Below, piece after piece: positions 24,383 to 32,250 of a stretch of 44,884 nt of DNA (the first letter of the stretch is position 1; each line of letters starts with the position of its first letter). The stretch covers positions 1 through 44,884 of the forward strand of contig JAVBME010000021.1 of the NCBI GenBank assembly GCA_031552765.1, read 5' to 3'. Below the pieces are notes generated by a model. It was not told the origin of the DNA. It made no database searches and saw only the letters and a list, made by a program, of their open reading frames with translations. Source of the DNA: JAVBME01 sp031552765 (GTDB lineage: Bacteria > Bacillota > Negativicutes > Acidaminococcales > JAISLQ01). The position numbers were made by a program, and so were the translations under genes.

Positions 24383-26467
24383 TCAAGCGTTGCTGCCGCG
24401 CATTTTCGCGACGATAGCTTCGCTGATGTTGCGGGGTACGTCTTCGTAGTGGTCAAACTCCATAGTGTAGTTGCCACGACCCTGAGTCTTAGACCTGAGG
24501 TCGGTCGCATAACCAAACATCTCGGCCAGCGGTACAAAAGCCCTGATAGCCTGAGCGCCCGCCCTCGCCTCCATGCCTTCGATGCGCCCGCGCCTTGAGT
24601 TGAGATCGCCTATGACATCGCCCATGTAGTCGTCCGGCACGATAACTTCGACCTTCATATAAGGTTCGAGTATGGTTGGGTCGGCTTTTTTCGCGCCTTC
24701 TTTAAAGCCCATGGAACCGGCGATCTTAAAGGCCATTTCCGAAGAGTCGACATCGTGGAAAGAACCGTCATAAACGATTACCTTGATATCCACCATCGGA
24801 TAACCTGCCAGCACGCCTGTTTCCATAGCTTCTTTTACGCCGGCCTCGATCGGGTTGATATATTCTTTAGGTATCGCGCCGCCCACGACTTTGTTTTCAA
24901 AGACAAAGCCTTCACCCGGTTGCTGCGGGATGATTTCCAGCCAGCAATGGCCGTATTGGCCGCGGCCGCCGGACTGGCGGACGAATTTGCCTTCCGCTTT
25001 GACGCCTTTTCTGATGGTTTCGCGGTAAGCGACCTGTGGGTTGCCCACATTACATCCTACCTTGAATTCCCGTAGCAGGCGGTCGATGATGATCTCCAGA
25101 TGCAGCTCGCCCATACCGGAGATAATGGTCTGGCCTGTCTCGATATCGGTGTGCACCTTAAACGTGGGATCCTCTTCCGCCAGACGGCTGAGCGCTATGC
25201 CCATCTTCTCCTGGTCGGCCTTGGTCTTAGGTTCTACCGCGACCGAAATGACCGGGTCGGGGAAGACCATGGATTCGAGGATGATCTGAGCTTTTTCGTC
25301 ACACAGCGTGTCGCCGGTGGTAGTGTCTTTCAAGCCGACCGCGGCGGCGATGTCGCCGGTATAGACAATTTCTATCTCCTGGCGCTGGTTGGCGTGCATC
25401 TGCAAAATACGGCCGATGCGTTCGCGCTTGCCCTTGGTCGAGTTATACACGTAAGAACCGGAAGTCAGTGTCCCTGAATATACCCGGAAGAAGGACAGTC
25501 GCCCAACATACGGGTCGGCCATGATCTTGAAGGCCAAGGAAGAAAACGGCGCGCTGTCGTCAACTTCGCGGCAGTCTTCCGAACCGTCGGCTGGATTTAT
25601 GCCTTTGATCGCCGGAATGTCGGTCGGCGCCGGCATATATTCGACAACAGCGTCGAGCAGAGGCTGCACGCCTTTATTTTTGTAGGAAGAGCCGCAAATT
25701 ACCGGTGTAATTTTGCAGGCAATAACGGCTTTACGTATGCCGGCTTTGATTTCATCCTCAGTCAGCTCTTCGCCTTCGAGGTATTTCATCATCAGCGTGT
25801 CGTCATTTTCCGCTACAGCATCCAACAGGTTTTGGCGGTACAGCTCGGCATCTTCCTTCAATTCCTCGGGAATAGCCGTATGTTCGCTGGTCTTGCCCAG
25901 GTCGTCGGTGTAAATGATCGCTTCCATTGTAATAAGGTCGATCATTCCTTTAAAAGTATCTTCACTGCCGATAGGCAGCTGGATGGGTACTGCGTTCGCA
26001 CCGAGACGGGTTTTCATCATATCGATGACCCGGAAAAAATCGGCGCCGTTTATATCCATCTTATTTACATAAGCCATGCGCGGTACGCCGTATTTATCAG
26101 CCTGACGCCACACGGTCTCGGACTGCGGCTCTACGCCGCCCTTAGCGCAAAACACCGCCACCGAACCGTCCAGTACTTTCAAAGAACGTTCTACTTCTAC
26201 GGTAAAGTCGACATGGCCCGGAGTATCTATGATGTTGATACGGTGTTTGTTCCATTGGCAGGTTGTCGCCGCCGAAGTGATCGTGATACCGCGTTCCTGT
26301 TCCTGTGCCATCCAGTCCATGGTTGCCGAGCCTTCGTGCGTCTCGCCAAGCTTGTGAACGCGGCCGGTATAAAACAGGATACGTTCTGTAGTTGTTGTCT
26401 TGCCGGCATCGATGTGAGCCATGATGCCTATATTTCTGGTTTTTTCCAAAGGAAACTCTCTGGCCAC
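24383..26467 (-). CDS. fusA: Elongation factor G
   Basis: EF-G (694 aa) drives translocation. G motifs AHIDAGKTTTTERI, DTPGHVDF and NKMD are intact, with RGITITSAATTCQW as switch I. Domains II to V follow with the usual motifs (GMGELHLEIIIDRLLREF, RGRIEGMEARAGAQ). Two in-frame GTG codons lie at 26476 and 26467; AGGGG is 8 nt before the second, which also matches the family start AREFPLEKTRN, so I choose it. Confidence 0.98.
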   Translation of the reverse strand: MAREFPLEKTRNIGIMAHIDAGKTTTTERILFYTGRVHKLGETHEGSATMDWMAQEQERGITITSAATTCQWNKHRINIIDTPGHVDFTVEVERSLKVLDGSVAVFCAKGGVEPQSETVWRQADKYGVPRMAYVNKMDINGADFFRVIDMMKTRLGANAVPIQLPIGSEDTFKGMIDLITMEAIIYTDDLGKTSEHTAIPEELKEDAELYRQNLLDAVAENDDTLMMKYLEGEELTEDEIKAGIRKAVIACKITPVICGSSYKNKGVQPLLDAVVEYMPAPTDIPAIKGINPADGSEDCREVDDSAPFSSLAFKIMADPYVGRLSFFRVYSGTLTSGSYVYNSTKGKRERIGRILQMHANQRQEIEIVYTGDIAAAVGLKDTTTGDTLCDEKAQIILESMVFPDPVISVAVEPKTKADQEKMGIALSRLAEEDPTFKVHTDIETGQTIISGMGELHLEIIIDRLLREFKVGCNVGNPQVAYRETIRKGVKAEGKFVRQSGGRGQYGHCWLEIIPQQPGEGFVFENKVVGGAIPKEYINPIEAGVKEAMETGVLAGYPMVDIKVIVYDGSFHDVDSSEMAFKIAGSMGFKEGAKKADPTILEPYMKVEVIVPDDYMGDVIGDLNSRRGRIEGMEARAGAQAIRAFVPLAEMFGYATDLRSKTQGRGNYTMEFDHYEDVPRNISEAIVAKMRGSNA

Positions 26468-26499
26468 TATTCTCACCCCTTACTTGGCCAAACGCTATT

Positions 26500-26970
26500 T
26501 TACCAGCGGTAATGCGCGAATGCCTTATTCGCTTCCGCCATTTTATGGGTATCTTCACGTTTTTTCACGGAAGCGCCCGTAGAATTGGCGGCATCCATCA
26601 ATTCGCCGGCAATGCGCTCGTACATGGTACGTTCGCCGCGCAGCCGGGAATAATTTACCAGCCAGCGGATCCCGAGCGTCAAGCGCCTGTCGGCGCGGAC
26701 TTCGATCGGCACCTGGTAGTTGGCGCCGCCTACGCGGCGTGCTTTTACTTCCAGCACCGGCATGGTGTTTTTCAACGCCGTATCGAAAACTTCCAGCGGG
26801 TCTTTGCCCGTCTTGGAACGAATAAAATCGAAAGCGTCATATACTATGCTCTCGGCAACGCCTTTTTTGCCGTCCAGCATTATTTTGTTGATAAATCTTG
26901 TAACCATTTTCGAGTTGTACACCGGATCCGGCAGTACATCCCGCTTGGTCACAGGCCCTTTTCTCGGCAT
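26500..26970 (-). CDS. rpsG: Ribosomal protein S7 (30S)
   Basis: S7 (156 aa) starts assembly of the 30S head. PRKGPVTKRDVLPDPVYNSK opens it; VKARRVGGANYQVPIEVRAD and the end KREDTHKMAEANKAFAHYRW match the family in full. In Escherichia coli S7 represses the str operon; no such site was recognised here. Confidence 0.98.
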   Translation of the reverse strand: MPRKGPVTKRDVLPDPVYNSKMVTRFINKIMLDGKKGVAESIVYDAFDFIRSKTGKDPLEVFDTALKNTMPVLEVKARRVGGANYQVPIEVRADRRLTLGIRWLVNYSRLRGERTMYERIAGELMDAANSTGASVKKREDTHKMAEANKAFAHYRW

Positions 26971-27007
26971 GGCCTATCCCTCCTCAATTTATTTCATCCT
27001 TGCGCCA

Positions 27008-27388
27008 TTATTTTTTGGCGGCGGCTTTTTTGGCTCCATACTTGGAGCGGCTCTGATTGCGACCAGAAACGCCGGCCGTATCAAGAGCGCCGCGGATGAT
27101 GTGGTAACGAACGCCCGGCAAGTCTTTTACCCTGCCGCCTCTGATCAGGACAACGCTATGCTCCTGAAGATTATGTCCGATACCGGGGATATAGGCTGTT
27201 ACTTCCACGCCGTTAGTCAAACGCACACGAGCAACTTTACGCAAAGCGGAGTTTGGTTTTTTCGGGGTAGTAGTATATACCCTCGTGCAAACACCGCGTT
27301 TTTGCGGACAATTTTTCAGTGCCGGCGCTGTCGATTTCTTATCGACCGCTTCCCTGCCTTTACGTACCAGTTGGTTTATTGTAGGCAT
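27008..27388 (-). CDS. rpsL: Ribosomal protein S12 (30S)
   Basis: S12 (126 aa) guards decoding fidelity. PTINQLVRKGRE opens it. The streptomycin-determining segments TTTPKKPNSALRKVARV and GGRVKDLPGVRYH carry wild-type lysines, so a streptomycin-sensitive ribosome is expected. A GTG at 27397 overlaps the GGAGG site, so the ATG at 27388, 8 nt after it, is the likely start. A structured leader and repeat element precede it. Confidence 0.98.
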   Translation of the reverse strand: MPTINQLVRKGREAVDKKSTAPALKNCPQKRGVCTRVYTTTPKKPNSALRKVARVRLTNGVEVTAYIPGIGHNLQEHSVVLIRGGRVKDLPGVRYHIIRGALDTAGVSGRNQSRSKYGAKKAAAKK

Positions 27389-27428
27389 ATTTGGCACCTC
27401 CTTCCCATAATCTTAGATTGATAAATTA

Positions 27429-27464
27429 TAAAAACCCCGGTAAAATCCGGAATCCCTACCGAAA
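27429..27464 (-). promoter_or_regulatory. Attenuator-like hairpins ahead of rpsL
   Basis: On the minus strand TTCCGG and CCGGGG can pair (with G-U) around a 6-base loop, directly before TTTTT (27430-27434), like a weak terminator. An overlapping alternative pairs CGGTA with TACCG. Two exclusive hairpins ahead of a T run, between the L7Ae-like gene and rpsL, resemble an attenuation switch. Stem stability is modest. Confidence 0.35.
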
Positions 27465-27490
27465 GAAATTCTCCGCCGGAATACGCCAAA

Positions 27491-27604
27491 CTGGCAAGAA
27501 AGCGCCAGATGTTAAGTCCGACGAGGATTTTAGCGGAGGCGTGCATGAGAGTACCTCGAGCATAAAATCCAAGGAGAAGGACACAGATGGCGATTTATCG
27601 CCAG
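27491..27604 (-). repeat. Dispersed repeat, copy A (hairpin-ended element)
   Basis: The ends match those of 40439-40554. On the minus strand the element starts CTGGCGATAAATCGCCATC and ends with CATCTGGC, a short loop, and GCCAG; each end folds into a small hairpin, and the two ends are imperfect inverted copies (about 17 of 24). The interior is unrelated to copy B but has its own stem (GGATTTTA with TAAAATCC). It begins 11 nt after the L7Ae-like stop, inside the str operon transcript. It codes for nothing visible, and looks like a small non-autonomous mobile or processed element. Confidence 0.75.
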
Positions 27605-27615
27605 TTCGTAGTTAC

Positions 27616-27861
27616 TCAAAATAGCACCGCAACCGTCGCTGCTCCTACCTGAATACCGCACAGCCTGCCCAGCTCCTGCATGCTTTCCACGCTTTCCACC
27701 GGCACGCCGACTTTGGCGCAAGCGTCGGCAATAGGCTGTACCACGCGTTTATCGGCGTCCGCCGCAACGAAAACCTTTTTCACGCCGCCTTTTTCGAGAG
27801 CCCGGGCTGTCTGTTTTACACCGACAACCTTTTTGGCAGTTTTGAAATATTCAGTATCCAT
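27616..27861 (-). CDS. L7Ae-family RNA-binding protein (YbxF-like)
   Basis: An 81-residue L7Ae-fold protein. VGVKQTARALEKGGVKKVFVA, ADADKRVVQPIADACAK and the end CGIQVGAATVAVLF fit the short bacterial L7Ae group (YbxF/YlxQ), which binds kink-turn RNA in Bacillus. The ATG at 27861 follows GGGGGGCGGC and lies downstream of the promoter; a longer frame would start inside the promoter. It is the first gene of the str operon, as in Bacillus, but its role in translation is not settled. Confidence 0.9.
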   Translation of the reverse strand: MDTEYFKTAKKVVGVKQTARALEKGGVKKVFVAADADKRVVQPIADACAKVGVPVESVESMQELGRLCGIQVGAATVAVLF

Positions 27862-27908
27862 CGCTGCCGCCCCCCTTTTCACCACAGCCCGAAATGCAAC
27901 GCTCTTGT

Positions 27909-27937
27909 ATTGTATCACTTGCAACATAACATGTCAA
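27909..27937 (-). promoter_or_regulatory. Sigma-A promoter of the str operon
   Basis: TTGACA (27932-27937), 17 nt, TACAAT (27909-27914) on the minus strand, almost consensus. It drives the L7Ae-like gene, rpsL, rpsG, fusA and tuf. Upstream lies a very A+T-rich tract that could act as an UP element for alpha. Confidence 0.9.
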
Positions 27938-28239
27938 TAATTTTACCATAAAATAATCGCAAAAAAGCAAGCCGTTACGCAGTTCTTCTTTTACACGTTT
28001 CCGTGCGTTGCATTTATGTAAAATATATATTTTTTTACACTTTTCGCAAAGGTTTTTTGTAAACTTTTTATTTTTCTTTTTGTGAAAATTTTATGTTTTT
28101 TATTTTTCCAAAGAATTTTTTTGTTAAATTAAGAAAAAATTTTTACTAGGACTTTATTCCTGTTTTTTATTTTTCACAAAATAATTTACAAAATATATCA
28201 CAACCAATAAGAAAAATAATGGCAAAAACATTTTCCCAC
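27938..28239. other. AT-rich gap between rpoC and the str promoter
   Basis: About 300 nt with no open frame. It is rich in A and T tracts, with TTTTTATTTTTC occurring three times (28065-28076, 28097-28108, 28164-28175). No gene, tRNA or clear second promoter was found. The tracts may bend the DNA or serve alpha-CTD contacts at the strong promoter downstream. Confidence 0.6.
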
Positions 28240-28279
28240 AAAAAAAGAAACCCGAGTTTGCACCCGGGTTTCTTTTTTA
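28240..28279 (-). terminator. Intrinsic terminator of rpoB-rpoC
   Basis: GAAACCCGGG and CTCGGGTTTC form a strong stem around a short loop, followed by a long T run on the minus strand. The hairpin begins right at the rpoC stop codon. Confidence 0.93.
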
Positions 28280-31200
28280 TTCTTTTCCTTCTTCCACTAC
28301 TTTGATGTTCCTGTAACGCGACATCCCGGTACCGGCCGGTACAAGTTTGCCAATAATGACATTTTCCTTGAGCCCAAGCAGCGGGTCGACCTTACCCTTG
28401 ATAGCGGCGTCGGTCAAAACACGGGTGGTTTCCTGGAACGATGCCGCCGACAGGAAAGAGTCTGTGGCCAAAGAGGCTTTGGTTATACCGAGCAGCACCG
28501 ACCTTCCGTCCGCCGCCTGCCCATTTGCCTCGACAACGGTACGGTTGGCCTCGCGATATTCATTGACGTCGATATATTCACCCGGCAACATACTGGTATC
28601 GCCGGCGTCTTCGATACGCACCTTGCGCATCATTTGGCGCACCATTACTTCTATGTGGCGGTCGTTGATCTCAACGCCCTGGGATTTATACACTTTCTGT
28701 ACTTCGTGCGCCAGATAGTGCTGGGTGGCGCGGGTACCGCTTATCCTGAGTATATCGTGCGGATTGAGCGAACCTTCGGTGATACGGCCGCCCACTTCTA
28801 TCTCCTGGCCTTCCTGCACGCTGATCTTAGCGCCGTAGGGTATCGCGTAGGGAACTTCTTCGCCGTCTTTAGTGATGACGGTGACTTTCCTCACACCCTT
28901 GCTTTCACTGATAGCCACTTTGCCGGCATGCTCGGAAATAACACCTGGGCGCTTAGGTTTTCTCGCCTCAAACAACTCTTCGACACGTGGCAGACCCTGG
29001 GTGATATCGTCGCCGGCGACGCCGCCGGTATGAAAAGTACGCATAGTCAGCTGGGTGCCGGGTTCGCCGATAGATTGGGCAGCTATGATGCCTACCGCTT
29101 CGCCCACATCGACAAGTCCTCCGGTCGCCAGGTTGCGGCCATAGCACTTGCGGCACACGCCATATTTGGAACGGCAGTTGAGCACGCTGCGGATGCTGAC
29201 AGCCTTTCTTATCTTGATGATCTCGTCGGCATCGTCTTCGGTGATCAGTTGGTTTATCTTATAGAGCGCTTTGCCTTTTTTATCGGTAATGTCCTCGGCC
29301 AGGATACGCCCTACGATACGGTCGCGCAAAGACTCGATTACTGCGCGGTCGCCTTTGCCTTCGGTGATCGCCTCGACCTCGATGCCTTCTATTTCATTGC
29401 GGCGCACCTTTACTTCCCGCGCGCCTTTAGCCAGAATCTTGTCTATATGCGCTTTAGTCACGCTCTTTCCTTGCGCCACTATCACGCTTTGGTCTTCAGC
29501 CAAAATATCTTCGGCCGCTTCGTAGCCTTCGGCTGCGTGCAGCAGCAATTCTTTCAGAGTGTTTTTCATCTCTTCTTTCGGTAGGTTGAAAACAACCGTC
29601 TCATCAGGATCGTTTTCATACAGGCCATATAAAGACACCTTGCTGACCGCGCTTTCGTTGAACAATTCAAACAAGTTATCGTCGATAACCACATCGGCTT
29701 CAGCCAAAGTTTGCCCTGTAGTTTCGTCAACTACCGCTTCCAGAAGGTAACGGCCGACCAGCACGTCTTTAAGCTTGCCCATCGAATAACCGGTCGCGGT
29801 TTTCCTTATTTGGGCGCTTTCTTTGACAAGATTGACCGTCAGCACATCGCAGTCGTCTTCGCGGACGATCACATCCTGGGCCACGTCCACCAAACGGCGG
29901 GTCAGGTAACCAGAGTCGGCCGTCCTGAGTGCGGTGTCGGCCAGACCTTTTCTCGCGCCGTGCGTGGAAATGAAGTACTCGAGAACAGTCAGGCCTTCGC
30001 GGAAGTTTGCCTTTATCGGCAAGTCGATGATGCGGCCGGAAGGATCGGCCATCAAGCCACGCATACCGGCCAGCTGCCTTATCTGCTGGATGTTGCCGCG
30101 CGCGCCGGAATTGGCCATCATATATACCGGGTTGAAAGCGTCTAGCGTACTGGCCATCAATTCCTTGGTCACTTCTTCCGTAGCATCGCTCCACAGTTGG
30201 ATTATCTTCTTGTAGCGCTCATCCTCGGACATCAGCCCGCGCCGGAAGACTTGCTCGGTCTTGGTTACTTCCAGTTCAGCCTTTTCCAGTATCTCTTTTT
30301 TGCGCTCCGGCACCTTTATATCGGATACGGCAATAGTTATGCCCGCGACACAGGCGTTGTGGTAGCCCATCCGTTTGACATCGTCGAGGATACGGGCGGT
30401 ACGCACGTTGCCATACAGCTTGTGCGCCTTAGCCACCATGCGGCCAAGTTCTTTTTTGTCCATCAGTTTTTCGAGATGCCATTTATCATCTTTTTGGAAG
30501 AAATAGCGCATCTCACGCGGCAGCACCTCATTGAACATAGCGTTGCCGAGCGTGGTCTCTACTATAGTATGCCCTTCGTCATCCGGCATGTTAGCGATCT
30601 CGCTGTTGGGGAAACGTATATTTATCGCGGCGTGCATGTCTATATGCTCATGGAAATGCGACATGAGCGCTTCGTTCATACTGCCGAAATAACTGCCTTC
30701 GCCCTTGGCGCCATCTTTCCTGATCGTTAGGTAATAAGAACCCAAAACCATGTCCTGGGTAGGCACGGCAACCGGCTTACCGTCTTTAGGCGCCAGGATG
30801 TTGTGCGACGAAAGCATGAGTATACGCGCCTCGGCCTGTGCCTCGGCCGAAAGCGGTACGTGCACGGCCATCTGGTCGCCGTCAAAGTCGGCGTTGTAAG
30901 CGGTACAGACCAAAGGATGTATCTTGATAGCGCGGCCTTCGGACAGAACCGGCTCAAAAGCCTGGATACCTAGGCGGTGCAAGGTCGGAGCGCGGTTCAA
31001 AAGCACCGGGTGTTCGCGGATAACATCTTCGAGGACGTCCCATACCTCAGGGCGGGCGCGTTCTACCATGCGCTTGGCGCTTTTTATATTGTGCGCCTGG
31101 CCGCTGTTGACCAGTTTTTTCATGACAAAGGGTTTGAACAGCTCAAGCGCCATCTCTTTGGGCAGGCCGCACTGGTGCATCTTGAGTTCCGGGCCGACCA

Positions 31201-32233
31201 CGATAACCGAACGGCCGGAATAGTCGACGCGTTTACCAAGAAGGTTCTGGCGGAAACGGCCCTGCTTGCCTTTGAGCATATCAGACAGCGACTTCAAGGG
31301 CCTGTTGCCCGGTCCGGTGACCGGACGGCCGCGGCGCCCGTTGTCAATGAGCGCATCCACCGCTTCTTGCAGCATGCGCTTTTCATTTCTTACGATAATA
31401 TCCGGAGCGTTCAGCTCCAGCAGCCTTTTCAGGCGGTTGTTGCGATTGATGACGCGGCGGTAGAGGTCGTTAAGGTCGGAAGTCGCGAAACGCCCGCCAT
31501 CGAGCTGTACCATAGGGCGCAGTTCCGGCGGAATGACCGGCACTACTTCCATAATCATCCACTCCGGGCGGTTGCCGGATTTCCTGAAAGCCTCACATAC
31601 TTCGAGGCGCCTTACTGCGCGCACTTTTCTCTGCCCGCTGACTTCTTTGAGCTCTGTGCGCAATTCTTTAGACATCTCGTCCAAATCTATTTCCATCAGG
31701 AGTTTTTTGATAGCGTCGGCGCCCATGCCTACTTTAAACGCGTTGCCATAGCGCTCGCGGTAGTCGTAATATTCAGCCTCGGATAAAAGCTGCTTTTTCA
31801 TCAGCGGCGTCTCGCCCGGGTCAAGAACTATATAAGAAGCAAAATACAATACTTTTTCCAGCGCGCGTGGTGAAATATCAAGGATAAGCCCCATGCGGCT
31901 GGGTATGCCTTTGAAATACCAGATATGCGACACCGGCGCCGCCAGCTCGATATGGCCCATGCGGTCGCGACGGACTTTGGAGCGGGTCACTTCGACGCCG
32001 CAACGGTCGCAGACTATGCCTTTATAACGTATGCGTTTATATTTACCGCAATGGCATTCCCAGTCCTTGGTCGGCCCAAATATCTTTTCACAAAACAGGC
32101 CGTCCCGTTCCGGTTTCAATGTACGGTAGTTTATTGTTTCCGGTTTTTTTACTTCCCCGTGTGACCAAGCGTGGATCTGTTCGGGGGAAGCAAGCCCTAT
32201 GCGCATAGAATCAAAATTGTTTACGTCTAACAA
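28277..32233 (-). CDS. rpoC: RNA polymerase beta' subunit
   Basis: Beta' (1318 aa) holds the catalytic magnesium in YNADFDGDQMAVHVPL. The N-terminal zinc site is CHCGKYKRIRYKGIVCDRCG and the second zinc site CRSKYGVCRKCYGRN. It begins MLDVNNFDSMRIGLASPEQI. It is longer than typical Bacillus beta' (about 1200), which is common in Negativicutes. It lies 17 nt after rpoB, and a strong terminator follows. Confidence 0.98.
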   Translation of the reverse strand: MLDVNNFDSMRIGLASPEQIHAWSHGEVKKPETINYRTLKPERDGLFCEKIFGPTKDWECHCGKYKRIRYKGIVCDRCGVEVTRSKVRRDRMGHIELAAPVSHIWYFKGIPSRMGLILDISPRALEKVLYFASYIVLDPGETPLMKKQLLSEAEYYDYRERYGNAFKVGMGADAIKKLLMEIDLDEMSKELRTELKEVSGQRKVRAVRRLEVCEAFRKSGNRPEWMIMEVVPVIPPELRPMVQLDGGRFATSDLNDLYRRVINRNNRLKRLLELNAPDIIVRNEKRMLQEAVDALIDNGRRGRPVTGPGNRPLKSLSDMLKGKQGRFRQNLLGKRVDYSGRSVIVVGPELKMHQCGLPKEMALELFKPFVMKKLVNSGQAHNIKSAKRMVERARPEVWDVLEDVIREHPVLLNRAPTLHRLGIQAFEPVLSEGRAIKIHPLVCTAYNADFDGDQMAVHVPLSAEAQAEARILMLSSHNILAPKDGKPVAVPTQDMVLGSYYLTIRKDGAKGEGSYFGSMNEALMSHFHEHIDMHAAINIRFPNSEIANMPDDEGHTIVETTLGNAMFNEVLPREMRYFFQKDDKWHLEKLMDKKELGRMVAKAHKLYGNVRTARILDDVKRMGYHNACVAGITIAVSDIKVPERKKEILEKAELEVTKTEQVFRRGLMSEDERYKKIIQLWSDATEEVTKELMASTLDAFNPVYMMANSGARGNIQQIRQLAGMRGLMADPSGRIIDLPIKANFREGLTVLEYFISTHGARKGLADTALRTADSGYLTRRLVDVAQDVIVREDDCDVLTVNLVKESAQIRKTATGYSMGKLKDVLVGRYLLEAVVDETTGQTLAEADVVIDDNLFELFNESAVSKVSLYGLYENDPDETVVFNLPKEEMKNTLKELLLHAAEGYEAAEDILAEDQSVIVAQGKSVTKAHIDKILAKGAREVKVRRNEIEGIEVEAITEGKGDRAVIESLRDRIVGRILAEDITDKKGKALYKINQLITEDDADEIIKIRKAVSIRSVLNCRSKYGVCRKCYGRNLATGGLVDVGEAVGIIAAQSIGEPGTQLTMRTFHTGGVAGDDITQGLPRVEELFEARKPKRPGVISEHAGKVAISESKGVRKVTVITKDGEEVPYAIPYGAKISVQEGQEIEVGGRITEGSLNPHDILRISGTRATQHYLAHEVQKVYKSQGVEINDRHIEVMVRQMMRKVRIEDAGDTSMLPGEYIDVNEYREANRTVVEANGQAADGRSVLLGITKASLATDSFLSAASFQETTRVLTDAAIKGKVDPLLGLKENVIIGKLVPAGTGMSRYRNIKVVEEGKE

Positions 32234-32250
32234 GGATCATTCGCCCCCTT

